NCBI GenBank assembly: GCA_035361955.1 | Contig: DAOSDC010000004.1 | Span: 1 to 64,000, forward strand | Reading direction: 5' to 3' | DNA from: UBA6120 sp035361955 | GTDB lineage: Bacteria > Bacillota_I > Bacilli_A > RFN20 > CAG-826 | Length of the DNA: 64,000 bases | Part shown: positions 18,215 to 27,251 of the stretch, in pieces | How the letters are laid out: each line of letters opens with the position of its first letter | Numbering within the stretch: the first letter of the stretch is position 1 | Program-made: the position numbers and the translations under genes | Notes under the pieces: model-generated | Database searches by the model: none | Seen by the model: the letters and a program-made list of their open reading frames with translations, nothing else | What the model was told of the DNA's origin: nothing

Positions 18215-20644
18215 ATGAAACAAGTTAAAAAACATATCAAAATACCGCTACTTTCAATTCTGATGCTCATTTCCGCTTGTGGAAGTAGTTCGTCATCTAT
18301 AATTGCCCAAGATTATTCGGGCAACCCTTTCATTGACACTTCAGGGTTAAGAACAAATCTTAGCACCTTTAATAATTCTTTTGATGCCGACCAGATTCCC
18401 AATCAATGGCCCAATTACGGCATTGGTGATCCATATGTGTATCGGTATAATGGAACTTACTATTTATATCCATCGACATCTAGTCGTGGCGTCCGTGCTT
18501 ATAAATCATATGATTTGATGAATTGGGAACCAGTGACTGGTGAGGGTCTTCCCTATGGTTATGTACTTAGCCCCGATTATGATTCGACGATTGTCGCCTA
18601 TGCCCCAGAAGTCGTCTATAACGACGGCTGGTTCTACATGTGCCAATCGCAGGCGGGCACCGGGCATTATTTTTATAAATCACGGTCTCCCGAAGGACCG
18701 TTTATCCCATATACAGGCAATGTCGGTGAATCGATTGACGGGAGCTTTTTCATCGATAACGATGGGCAGGCATATTTTTTAAGAGCCAAAGCCGAAACGA
18801 TTCGCATGATTAAATTCAACGAAGACTTTACGCTTTCCAATCAGGCATTTGATATTCAAAACACTTCAATGGGAGGCTGGACAGAAGGTCCCTATATGCT
18901 CAGCCTTAATGGCACGTATTATTTAACATTCACCGGTGTTCACGTTGCTAGCGCCGGATACAAAGTCGGATATAGTTACATGAATGGCAGCGACACCGTG
19001 TTCGTACGCGATGGCTTCGCGCGTGGCGATAACATCTTAATGAATACCGATACCAACTGGCATACACTGGGCCATTCCTCGACTACACTTGGACCAGATA
19101 TGGATTCGTATTATATCGCCTATCATTCGCGTACAAGCGGTGTCCACGGACGCCACTTTAATTTATCGCGATTGTTATTCAACGGCACCGAAATGGCGGT
19201 TGATCGTCCCTCACTGACTGGAACGGTCATTCCTAATTTGCCCGATTTTTATACCCATGAGCCACTTGAAGACTTAGAACAATCGGGAAGTTTCTTATTA
19301 AGTTCACAGGAAACGAACGAAACATTCACGGCCGAATGGAACTTTATCGGTTCGTCTGGACGTTACGTTTTTTCCCAAATTGACAGCAACAATTATAACT
19401 ACGTGACATTTGATGGGGAGGAAGTGACGCTTCGCGAAGTTAACGATGGAGTCGATTCCTTGATTCACAAGATTGATTTGAATAAATCCTACGACACGAG
19501 CGTCCTCCATTCGCTGCGCGTTGGCTATAGTGAGGGAAAACTCGATTTATACTTTGATAACATGCAAAAGCTTGATGACTTCGCATTTGAAATTGTCGGT
19601 GGGAAAATCGGCTACCATGGCACAGGATTTACTCCCTATTACACGGCTTTTTCGAATGCGGCCCAAGGCAATTCCGACAAAACGTATTCCAAACAACAAA
19701 TCGCTTACGCAAACGCTTATGACAAAAATGTTTCATCATTGTCTAACTCGACACTCGCGCCGATTCTTGCGCCACTACAACAAGATGATGAATTCAATGG
19801 TAAAGTAGCGAGCAATGTGCTGAAACTACGCGGCAACGATCACGCCTCGATGCGCATATACGTTAACGAGACCGGAACTTATCAAGTGACAATGCGTGTT
19901 AGTCGCGAATCACTCGGAAAACGGATGGCGCTTAAGGTCGATAACGGAAATCCGATTGAAATTACCTTGCCCCACTATGACATCGACGCTCCGTATATAA
20001 ATGTTAATGTAACTAATCTCACATTAACAAAAGGCGAACATTATTTATCAATCGTCCGTCGCCAAGACATCGATTTCGTTGCACTTAAATTTGATGAAAC
20101 AGTAAACCAAACCGGAGCATATGAAAACTCATTGACAACACTTGATGGCACGATTGACATTCGCGGAGCGGGTTATGATGTATCTGAAAATGGACTGACA
20201 TCAAGAACTGATCGCAGCATTGCCTTCATTGACAAAGTTGGCTATACCGATGTTGAAGTATCGGTTCAAATGACATTTAATGGCAGTTCCTCATTTAATT
20301 CTTCGGGCATCGTTGTGCGCGCCGATAACGATGCATATGGACAATGGGATGATATCAATTCGCTTCAAGGCTATTATTTTGGCGTCAAAAACACCCAAGC
20401 GTTTCTTATCAGAGCCGACTATCAGGCGATGTCAAAACAGTTAGCTATCAACTTTGCCAATGTCCCATCAGATCAGGCCGTTACTTTAAAGGTGATTGCA
20501 AAAGACAATCAGTTGACCTTCTATGTCGATGATGTCGAAGAATTTTCAATTATTGATCCTAACGCCTATTATCGTGGAAGAATTGGCCTTTACACGACTG
20601 GTGCTTCCACGACATTTAAAAACATTTTAATTACGCCAATTTAA
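18215..20644 (+). CDS. Secreted GH43-like glycosidase lipoprotein, tandem paralogue
   Basis: 809 residues from the ATG at 18215. The longer frame from 18152 is rejected because it would run through the terminator, and the signal peptide starts at 18215 (lipobox ISAC, C22). Catalytic carboxylates at D72, D175 and E224 match the preceding gene, as do the order and type of the C-terminal sandwiches. Its base composition is more A/T-rich than that of 15724-18159. No ribosome site precedes the ATG; TACCCT six bases upstream could be a -10 giving a leaderless mRNA. It is probably a duplicated enzyme with separate control and perhaps altered substrate range. Confidence 0.85.
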   Translation: MKQVKKHIKIPLLSILMLISACGSSSSSIIAQDYSGNPFIDTSGLRTNLSTFNNSFDADQIPNQWPNYGIGDPYVYRYNGTYYLYPSTSSRGVRAYKSYDLMNWEPVTGEGLPYGYVLSPDYDSTIVAYAPEVVYNDGWFYMCQSQAGTGHYFYKSRSPEGPFIPYTGNVGESIDGSFFIDNDGQAYFLRAKAETIRMIKFNEDFTLSNQAFDIQNTSMGGWTEGPYMLSLNGTYYLTFTGVHVASAGYKVGYSYMNGSDTVFVRDGFARGDNILMNTDTNWHTLGHSSTTLGPDMDSYYIAYHSRTSGVHGRHFNLSRLLFNGTEMAVDRPSLTGTVIPNLPDFYTHEPLEDLEQSGSFLLSSQETNETFTAEWNFIGSSGRYVFSQIDSNNYNYVTFDGEEVTLREVNDGVDSLIHKIDLNKSYDTSVLHSLRVGYSEGKLDLYFDNMQKLDDFAFEIVGGKIGYHGTGFTPYYTAFSNAAQGNSDKTYSKQQIAYANAYDKNVSSLSNSTLAPILAPLQQDDEFNGKVASNVLKLRGNDHASMRIYVNETGTYQVTMRVSRESLGKRMALKVDNGNPIEITLPHYDIDAPYINVNVTNLTLTKGEHYLSIVRRQDIDFVALKFDETVNQTGAYENSLTTLDGTIDIRGAGYDVSENGLTSRTDRSIAFIDKVGYTDVEVSVQMTFNGSSSFNSSGIVVRADNDAYGQWDDINSLQGYYFGVKNTQAFLIRADYQAMSKQLAINFANVPSDQAVTLKVIAKDNQLTFYVDDVEEFSIIDPNAYYRGRIGLYTTGASTTFKNILITPI

Positions 20645-20668
20645 CATTTATTTATTATTTAAAGAAAT

Positions 20669-20700
20669 AAGCCCCATGACTTTTTGGTCAGGGGCTTTTT
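20669..20700 (+). terminator. Intrinsic terminator after the tandem GH43-like gene
   Basis: AAGCCCC pairs with GGGGCTT and TGAC with GTCA around one bulged A, with a six-base loop and a T run. Confidence 0.85.
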
Positions 20701-20707
20701 AAATAAA

Positions 20708-20743
20708 GAAAAACCACAGCCTTGCTGGACCATGCTGTGGTTT
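20708..20743 (-). terminator. Intrinsic terminator of the aldolase pair
   Basis: On the minus strand AAACCACAGC and GCTGTGGTTT form a 10-bp stem with a 13-base loop, then a T-rich tail. It faces the plus-strand terminator just before it. Confidence 0.75.
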
Positions 20744-20754
20744 AAAGGAGGAAA

Positions 20755-21696
20755 CTAGTCTTTGGCGTGTCCGGCCGAACCGAATACGTTAATCATTTTA
20801 TCAGCGACAAGTGAAGTGATCGATTCGAGCCCGGCGTTAATAATTAGGCGGGCATCGTATGATTCGGGATGTTCCACCAACACTTTGCGTAGACCCCCTA
20901 CATAAGCGACGCGAATGTCGGTTCCGACATTGATTTTGCAAATAGCGTGGCTTGACGCTTTGCGAAGCATTGGTTCGGGGATGCCAACGGCTTCTTCCAT
21001 TTGGCCACCATATTTATTCAATAATTCAAGCGAAGCTTTGGGAACGCTGGACGCCCCGTGAAGCACAAGCGGGAAGCCTGGTAGTTTCTGTTCGATTTCT
21101 TCAAGGATGTCAAAACGAAGTTGTGGTTCTTGGCCCGGTTTGAATTTAAATGCGCCATGCGCGGTCCCGATGGCAATGGCTAAACTATCGATACCGGTTT
21201 TGGACACGAACTCAATCACATCGTCGGGATGGGTGAAATGTCCATATTTATCATCGACGTGAATGTCTTCTTCGATGCCGGCGATGGCTCCAAGTTCGCT
21301 TTCGACGACGACGCCACGAGCATGAGCGTAGTCGACGACTTCCTTGGTGATTTTAATATTCGTTTCAAAATCGTGTTCGGAGGCATCAATCATCACGCTG
21401 GTGAAACCTAAATCGACGCATTCTTTGCACATAGCCGCGCCTTTGCCGTGGTCAAGATGGAGTACGACAGGTACGGTAATTGTTTTCATCGCACAGTCAA
21501 GGACGCTACGAATGTATTCTTTTCCAATGAATTTAAGCGCGCCTCCTGAAATTGCGATGATGACCGGTGATTGTGTTTTCTCGGCCGCGTTTAACACCGC
21601 CTTGAGAATGTCGACGTTATCGACATTGAAAGCACCAATCGCGTACTTTCCTTTGTAAGCTTTTTCGAACATGAGTTTTGATGTGACTAATGGCAT
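20755..21696 (-). CDS. Class II fructose-bisphosphate/tagatose-bisphosphate aldolase
   Basis: 313 residues. Zn-binding and catalytic motifs are present in order: HLDHG (about 80-84), ESELG, GTAHG and VLHGASS. The C-terminal half has GTDIR, which holds the substrate phosphate. The enzyme splits a ketose 1,6-bisphosphate into dihydroxyacetone phosphate and glyceraldehyde 3-phosphate. Fructose versus tagatose bisphosphate cannot be separated by eye. AGGAGG precedes the ATG. It lies 27 bases downstream of a second, diverged aldolase and would finish catabolism of the sugars taken in by this region. Confidence 0.9.
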   Translation of the reverse strand: MPLVTSKLMFEKAYKGKYAIGAFNVDNVDILKAVLNAAEKTQSPVIIAISGGALKFIGKEYIRSVLDCAMKTITVPVVLHLDHGKGAAMCKECVDLGFTSVMIDASEHDFETNIKITKEVVDYAHARGVVVESELGAIAGIEEDIHVDDKYGHFTHPDDVIEFVSKTGIDSLAIAIGTAHGAFKFKPGQEPQLRFDILEEIEQKLPGFPLVLHGASSVPKASLELLNKYGGQMEEAVGIPEPMLRKASSHAICKINVGTDIRVAYVGGLRKVLVEHPESYDARLIINAGLESITSLVADKMINVFGSAGHAKD

Positions 21697-21723
21697 TTGA
21701 TGTTCCTCCTTATGCGTTTTCGT

Positions 21724-22647
21724 CTAGATACGATTGACGCTGTTGAACACATGCATCAATTTATACTTAACTAATTGTTTGACCGCTTCTTTGGCGGGAG
21801 CCAAGAAGATGCGTGGTTCGAAGTTTGATGGATGATTTGCCAACGCTTCGCGTAGTGCGGTAATGTAAGTCATCCGAAAGTCAGTCGCGATATTGATTTT
21901 GCTGACGTTGATATGCATCGCTTGGATCAATAATTGCTCAGGTATGCCGCCGGCTTCTTTGATTTGGCCCCCATATTGATTGAATTTTGCTAATAGATCT
22001 GGGTCGATGTGACTGGCACCATGAAGCACAAGCGGGAAAGAAGGTAACTCTGCTTTTATTTTTTTGAGAATGTCGTAGCGGATATGTGGCACTTCATTCG
22101 CAAGAAATTTTTGGAGTCCATGGCCGGTACCAACGGACACAGCCAGGCAGTCCACACCCGTTTCTTTTATAAAACGGATTGCTTGCTCGGGATTGGTATA
22201 GCGCGTTTCTTCACTTCTGGTGGCATGGGCATCAAGTGGGCCGAGTTCGGCTTCCACCGTAGCTCCCTTCGCGTGTGCGTATGTGCATAAATCTTTTGTT
22301 AAAGCGACGTTGGTGTCGAAATCTAGACCCGAACCATCAAACATCACGCTGGTGAAGCCCTCGTCGATGCACTCTTTACAAAGGTCGATACTATGGCCGT
22401 GATCAAGGTGTAGCGCAAAGGGAATCTTCATATTTGCGGATATGACATTAACCATATCCTTAATATTGCCCGGGTGCATAAACGCGCGCGAACCTTTCGA
22501 AAGCGATAGCATCACTGGTGAGTTCAGTTCATCGGCCGCTTCTAAAACTGCCTGGGCCATGGCAATGGAATCGATGTTGAAACAACCGATGGCATAACCG
22601 TTGGCAGTGGCCTTCGCTAACATTTCTTTGGCGTTTACAAGGGGCAT
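21724..22647 (-). CDS. Second class II ketose-bisphosphate aldolase, diverged
   Basis: 307 residues from the ATG at 22647, chosen because MPLVNAKEML aligns with the start of the neighbouring aldolase; the longer frame from 22683 adds 12 unrelated residues. Motifs HLDHGH, EAELG, GTGHG and VLHGASH are present, so Zn ligands are kept. However GTDxR is ATDFR, and the loop after EAELG (with DAHATRSEE) differs, which suggests another substrate such as tagatose or 6-phospho-5-dehydro-2-deoxygluconate. It is transcribed with the aldolase at 20755 from a promoter overlapping an inverted repeat (22689-22709). Confidence 0.85.
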   Translation of the reverse strand: MPLVNAKEMLAKATANGYAIGCFNIDSIAMAQAVLEAADELNSPVMLSLSKGSRAFMHPGNIKDMVNVISANMKIPFALHLDHGHSIDLCKECIDEGFTSVMFDGSGLDFDTNVALTKDLCTYAHAKGATVEAELGPLDAHATRSEETRYTNPEQAIRFIKETGVDCLAVSVGTGHGLQKFLANEVPHIRYDILKKIKAELPSFPLVLHGASHIDPDLLAKFNQYGGQIKEAGGIPEQLLIQAMHINVSKINIATDFRMTYITALREALANHPSNFEPRIFLAPAKEAVKQLVKYKLMHVFNSVNRI

Positions 22648-22688
22648 ATCCACTTTTATGCAGACGTCGTAAAGGCGTCGCATCCTTC

Positions 22689-22709
22689 GTGCTAACTATA
22701 CATTAGCAC
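22689..22709. promoter_or_regulatory. Palindrome over the aldolase promoter
   Basis: GTGCTAA-N7-TTAGCAC is a perfect inverted repeat. On the minus strand it contains TGCTAATGT, an extended -10. The GTGCTAA half recurs in the promoters of the genes at 22834 and 33817, so one regulator may bind all three. Confidence 0.45.
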
Positions 22710-22745
22710 TATTGATTTTAAAGATAAATGAAAAAAATATAAATT

Positions 22746-22797
22746 TGAAAACGCTTACTAAAAAAATATTGTTTATAAAATTAAATGGTGCTAACAT
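22746..22797 (+). promoter_or_regulatory. cre-like site and promoter of the 22834 ABC operon
   Basis: TGAAAACGCTTACT (22746-22759) matches the cre consensus and lies just upstream of -35 TTGTTT (22769-22774). A 17-base spacer leads to the extended -10 TGC-TAACAT (22789-22797). A cre box upstream of -35 more often activates than represses. Confidence 0.5.
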
Positions 22798-22833
22798 ATT
22801 TACAGAAAGATTCTTAGGAGGATCAAAAAAAAC

Positions 22834-24105
22834 ATGAAGAGAGCATTTATAATTTTGTGCGCGTCTCTTTTCGTCGCGTCAACGGCGGTCTTAGCAGGCT
22901 GTGACAGCACGACACCAGACGACTCGACTGCTGGCATAGTCGCCCTAGCCAGCGAAATGACGCTAGAAGAACTAGAAGCCGCGTCAGAGGCCGAAATGGA
23001 AGCTTCGACCGACACCTTTAAAGTCGTTGGTTTGACCTCGACGCTCAGCCGCGCTGTTCAAAAAATGGCCCTTGAGTACGATTGGATCACAACCGGCGAA
23101 GGTGGTAACACCTATGTCAACAACAGCTACAAAGACTATGCCTTGTTAACAGCGCTTGAACAAGCCGATGACAGTTACTTTGCTGACTTCGCCCTTGTCC
23201 AGGATGCTCGTAGCTTGGCAGACTATCTCGAAGAAGGCATCACAATCAACTACGTTCCCAGTGATTATGCCGAACTCGGTTTAGCAGAAGAAGATACTTA
23301 TCCGTTAAAAGGTTTGTATTTCAACAAAATCTTCTTCAGTAACAAGGACCTGAATGTCGATCTCCATAACGTTTGGCAATTAGCGGGTTCACCGGACGAT
23401 GAAGATCATCTTGATAACCTGTCTTTCCAAAGCCCAATTACAGAACAAATCAATATGTCGTTTATTCTCAGTCTCTACGACGAAGCGAATGAAGCACGTC
23501 TTTTAGACGCGTATGAATCATACTATGGCGAAGAATGGGAAGCCAGCGATGACTATACCACCGTTGCCGACCAATTCGTTCATGAATTTATCTCAAATAT
23601 CTCCCGTTGGCACACATCTGATGGCACGGCTATGAAAGATACCCAAGCGAATGAAGTTCCCGTCGAAGGACAAGATCCATTCGTTTACTATGGCGCATTT
23701 GCTAAAATGAAAGATGCCGCCGGAACAGGTACCATGGATTCCGTCAAATGGGATCACGAGATTGAAGGTTTCAATGGTTTCATGTACGCGATGTACAGCC
23801 AAGTCGTCAAGAACGCCAAACATCCGTACACTGCTTGTTTATTCGCTCGCTATTTCTTAACGCCGGATTGCTATGAATATGTTATTTATAACTCCAGCAC
23901 CCCGAATTCGCTAGGCGAAGCGGCTAATATGTACGGCTACTACTACCCAGCCGCTTCAGAAACTGTCGGCGTCAACGATCTTGACTGGTCGAAGGCCGAA
24001 TGGATTGATGCGTCAATTAATGAAGACTTCAACTTCCTCAAGACGATTAAAGCCGCTCAAGTCAACTCGATTCTTGCGTTAGTGGCCAGCAACAAAAAGG
24101 CTTAA
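22834..24105 (+). CDS. ABC transporter substrate-binding lipoprotein (Fe3+/sugar-phosphate type)
   Basis: 423 residues; lipobox LAGC (C23), an acidic spacer to about residue 57, then a periplasmic-binding-protein type 2 domain. The match to the AfuA/FbpA group is inferred mostly from its partners: the next gene is a double-domain permease and the next an FbpC-type ATPase. In this group, ligands include Fe3+, hexose phosphates and related anions. A sugar-phosphate ligand would fit the neighbouring aldolase, mutase and isomerase genes but is not proven. AGGAGG lies 12 bases before the ATG. A hairpin (24153-24187) separates it from the permease. Confidence 0.75.
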   Translation: MKRAFIILCASLFVASTAVLAGCDSTTPDDSTAGIVALASEMTLEELEAASEAEMEASTDTFKVVGLTSTLSRAVQKMALEYDWITTGEGGNTYVNNSYKDYALLTALEQADDSYFADFALVQDARSLADYLEEGITINYVPSDYAELGLAEEDTYPLKGLYFNKIFFSNKDLNVDLHNVWQLAGSPDDEDHLDNLSFQSPITEQINMSFILSLYDEANEARLLDAYESYYGEEWEASDDYTTVADQFVHEFISNISRWHTSDGTAMKDTQANEVPVEGQDPFVYYGAFAKMKDAAGTGTMDSVKWDHEIEGFNGFMYAMYSQVVKNAKHPYTACLFARYFLTPDCYEYVIYNSSTPNSLGEAANMYGYYYPAASETVGVNDLDWSKAEWIDASINEDFNFLKTIKAAQVNSILALVASNKKA

Positions 24106-24152
24106 TTAAAGCCAAACCGCAAACAACAGCTCTTAGAAACTTTTAAGCCACA

Positions 24153-24187
24153 AACGGGGGAAATCGTAATTAATGGTTTCCCCCGTT
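24153..24187 (+). promoter_or_regulatory. Intra-operon hairpin between binding protein and permease
   Basis: AACGGGGGAAA and TTTCCCCCGTT form an 11-bp perfect stem with a 13-base loop and no T run. Such hairpins protect the mRNA of the binding protein or lower downstream transcription, so that the binding protein outnumbers the membrane parts. Confidence 0.6.
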
Positions 24188-24214
24188 ATTCCTATCAATA
24201 GGTAAGGACAGCAC

Positions 24215-26095
24215 ATGAAAAACTTGTCACTCGGTCGGATTTGGAATCAAACAAAAACGTTCTTTTCGAAGCCGGCATCGGTCATCCTCTTGTTTTTCTC
24301 CCTTTTCTTAACGGCGACAGTTATTTATCCCTTGATTTCGTTAATCATCGATAGTTTCACAGTTCAAAGTATTTCCGAGGCGCGTGAAATCGCCGATATT
24401 TGGGATATAGTCGTCAAAAAGGGCGATTTAACTTGGGCGCAATGGCCCAACCTCTTATTCAACCCCGACCGCGAATATTCAATGAACTTCTTTTGGCAAC
24501 CGCTTTATAAATCGATGCTCATGGCCCTCTTGGCGTGTGCCATCGCTGTATTAAGCGGCGGCTTGCTGGCGTGGCTAATTACGCGTAGCAATTTGCCTTT
24601 TAAGAAATATATTTCAATCGTTTTCATCTTTCCTTATATTATGCCCTCGTGGTCAATCGCCATGTTTTGGGAAAACTTTTTCAAGAATACGGCGATTGCT
24701 TCGGCCAATTACCAAATGGGCATTCTTGAATCATGGACGGGAATTCAAGTACCAGAAAATTTCCTCTATGGACTCGTCCCATGTGCAATTGTGCTCGGTA
24801 TCCATTATGCTCCATTTGCCTACATCCTAATCGGGGGCATCTTACGCAATATGGACGCCAATCTCGAAGAAGCGGCAACGATTCTTAAAGCATCGCGATT
24901 CCGTACTTTGAGGAAAATCACGATTCCCATCGTCGCTCCAGCGATTATCTCAACAATTCTGCTCGTCTTCTCGAGTTCGATTTCTAGTTTTACCGTCCCC
25001 GCGTTTCTCAATCCCAACAATAGTTTTACGGCTATTTCGGTCACAATGCGCGGTTTGTTAATTATCGCTGGCAAGAAAGGCCAAGGTTATGTAGTCGCCG
25101 TTATCTTGTTGGTCTTCAGCGTTTTAATTTTAACGCTAAACAACTGGTTTACCAGGTCGCGCCGTAGTTTTACGACGATCACGGGAAAATCTGGTCAAGT
25201 CAGTAAATTCAAGATTGGCAACAAACCATGGATTAAATACTTCGTTGGTAGCTTAATCGTAATTATGGTTTCATTCACCGCCGTACTGCCACTGGTCACG
25301 TTTATCCTTGAAAGCTTACAAGAAGTACCGGGAGACATTCGATCCATCACCCTTAAATACTGGTTTTCCAGTGAAAGTTTTGATGTTCGGATTACTTCTC
25401 AAGGTCAATCAGCTCAAGGTATCTTGCACAACTTCACGATTTGGAAAGCGTTTGGCCGCAGCGTTTTAGTAGCAGCGATTGTCGCTTTAATTGCTGGAAC
25501 CTTCGGCATCTTGATTGGCTACGCCGTCAGTAAAAACCGTCGGCGGAGAATTGCTAACTATGTCTCGAGCACCGCATTTTTACCCTACCTCATCCCCGCA
25601 CTTAGCTTTAGTGCCATTTTCTTCTCATTGTCATTTAAGCCGGGCTTCCAATGGCTCAATGTGTCGAGCACTAACAACGAATGGTCGGCAATCATCATTT
25701 GCGTCATCGTCGCCTCGGTCAAATTCTTGCCATTTGCCTCGCGCAGCGGCACTAACGCCATGCTTCAAGTATCTGGAGAAATCGAAGAAGCGGCCATCAT
25801 CACCGGTTGCCCTTGGTGGAAGCGGATGACCCGAGTATTATTCCCAATCCAAAAATCAAGTTTGATCAGCGGCTACTTATTGCCGTTTATCTCGTGTATG
25901 CGCGAGTTGACACTATTCGTGTTAATCACCTCAAGTTTCTCGCTGATTACCAACGTATTATCTTACTTTGACATTTATGGTCTGAATCAAATTACCAACG
26001 GTATCAACTTGCTAATCGTGTTATTTGTCATCGTCGTCAACTTCCTCGTCAGTAAGCTGACAGGCGCTTCAATCGATAAAGGTATAGGAGGCTAA
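24215..26095 (+). CDS. ABC transporter permease, two fused membrane domains (FbpB/AfuB type)
   Basis: 626 residues with about twelve membrane helices, made of two permease halves. Each half carries an EAA loop: EEAATILKASRFRTLRKI (about 220) and EEAAIITGCPWWKRMTRV (about 525). The fused layout is typical for Fe3+, thiamine, putrescine-like and hexose-phosphate importers, and unlike the split sugar permeases at 8566-10374 and 52682-54531. It forms the channel for the lipoprotein at 22834 and the ATPase at 26100. The start at 24215 follows a GGTAAGGA ribosome site. Confidence 0.88.
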   Translation: MKNLSLGRIWNQTKTFFSKPASVILLFFSLFLTATVIYPLISLIIDSFTVQSISEAREIADIWDIVVKKGDLTWAQWPNLLFNPDREYSMNFFWQPLYKSMLMALLACAIAVLSGGLLAWLITRSNLPFKKYISIVFIFPYIMPSWSIAMFWENFFKNTAIASANYQMGILESWTGIQVPENFLYGLVPCAIVLGIHYAPFAYILIGGILRNMDANLEEAATILKASRFRTLRKITIPIVAPAIISTILLVFSSSISSFTVPAFLNPNNSFTAISVTMRGLLIIAGKKGQGYVVAVILLVFSVLILTLNNWFTRSRRSFTTITGKSGQVSKFKIGNKPWIKYFVGSLIVIMVSFTAVLPLVTFILESLQEVPGDIRSITLKYWFSSESFDVRITSQGQSAQGILHNFTIWKAFGRSVLVAAIVALIAGTFGILIGYAVSKNRRRRIANYVSSTAFLPYLIPALSFSAIFFSLSFKPGFQWLNVSSTNNEWSAIIICVIVASVKFLPFASRSGTNAMLQVSGEIEEAAIITGCPWWKRMTRVLFPIQKSSLISGYLLPFISCMRELTLFVLITSSFSLITNVLSYFDIYGLNQITNGINLLIVLFVIVVNFLVSKLTGASIDKGIGG

Positions 26096-26099
26096 ACAC

Positions 26100-27212
26100 A
26101 TGCCAAGAATTGAATTAATCAACGTTACGAAAAAATGGGGTAATTTCACCGCGGTCGATAAACTTAATATGGTAATCGACGATCGCGAGTTCGTGACCTT
26201 GCTCGGACCTTCGGGCTGTGGCAAAACGACGACGCTGCGCATGATTGCCGGTTTAGAAACACCCACCGCGGGAACTATCATCATCGGTGACAAGGTCGTG
26301 TTCGATAGCGACAAAGGTATTAACATTTCGCCCGCAAAGCGCGATGTCGGCTTCTTATTTCAAAACTATGCCTTGTGGCCACACATGACCGTATATAAAA
26401 ACATCGCCTTTGGTTTAGAAAACCTTAAATGGAAAAAAGATGCGATTAACGCTCGCGTTGAAGAAGTCATGAAGACGCTCCATATCGAGGAATTCCGCAA
26501 CCGGTATCCAAGCGAAATTTCTGGCGGTCAACAACAACGTGTAGCGATCGCCCGCACATTAGCGCCACGTCCACAAGTTCTTTTCATGGACGAACCATTA
26601 TCAAACCTCGATGCCAAACTGCGCGGCGAAATGAGAACCGAGTTAAAACGATTACATCGCGATACCGATTCGACGTTTGTTTATGTTACTCACGATCAAC
26701 TTGAAGCAATGACGTTAGCCACACGTGTGTGCTTAATGCATAACGGCGTCCTCCAACAATATGAGAAGCCGCTTGACGTCTATGATCATCCCGTCAATTT
26801 GTTCGTGGCCGATTTTGTTGGTAATCCGACGATGAATTTCATCGATTGCAAAGCCAAGCAGTTATCGGACACAGAAGTTCAGCTCGAATTTTTAGGTGTT
26901 AAATGCAAATATACCGCCAACGCGAAAATATCGGCTCCCAAAGACGTCGTGCTCGGCATTCGTCCCGAGTTTATCAATATCCATGAAAAAGGAACGATTG
27001 ATGGATTAGCTTATTCAACCCTTCCCAGCGGCATGGAAACGACAATCAAAGTAAGTCTCAAAGACAAAATTTTATCAGCGGTCCAATTCGGCGCTGTCGA
27101 CTATGATTTCGATGAAAAAATTAAATTCGATATTACGAGCAATAAGGTAATATTGTTCGATACCGAGACGAAAACTCGGATTGGCATCGGTTCCTGCACG
27201 GTTATTAAATAG
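26100..27212 (+). CDS. ABC transporter ATPase (FbpC/PotA/UgpC-like)
   Basis: 370 residues. Walker A is GPSGCGKT (36-43), the signature is SGGQQQ, and Walker B is VLFMDEP, followed by the H-loop THDQLEAM. After about 240 residues comes a TOBE-like beta domain, which makes the length right for the FbpC/PotA/UgpC group. GGAGG lies 9 bases upstream. It powers the importer encoded by the two genes before it. It might also energise the two ATPase-less sugar importers in this window, but that is conjecture. A palindromic terminator overlaps its stop codon. Confidence 0.92.
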   Translation: MPRIELINVTKKWGNFTAVDKLNMVIDDREFVTLLGPSGCGKTTTLRMIAGLETPTAGTIIIGDKVVFDSDKGINISPAKRDVGFLFQNYALWPHMTVYKNIAFGLENLKWKKDAINARVEEVMKTLHIEEFRNRYPSEISGGQQQRVAIARTLAPRPQVLFMDEPLSNLDAKLRGEMRTELKRLHRDTDSTFVYVTHDQLEAMTLATRVCLMHNGVLQQYEKPLDVYDHPVNLFVADFVGNPTMNFIDCKAKQLSDTEVQLEFLGVKCKYTANAKISAPKDVVLGIRPEFINIHEKGTIDGLAYSTLPSGMETTIKVSLKDKILSAVQFGAVDYDFDEKIKFDITSNKVILFDTETKTRIGIGSCTVIK

Positions 27213-27235
27213 CGACAATTGTCGCTATTTTCTTC
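27207..27235 (+). terminator. Intrinsic terminator of the 22834-27212 operon
   Basis: AAATAGCGAC pairs with GTCGCTATTT around AATT, then a T-rich tail. The stem includes the TAG stop of the ATPase gene. Confidence 0.7.
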
Positions 27236-27251
27236 CCCCAATATTATTGAA

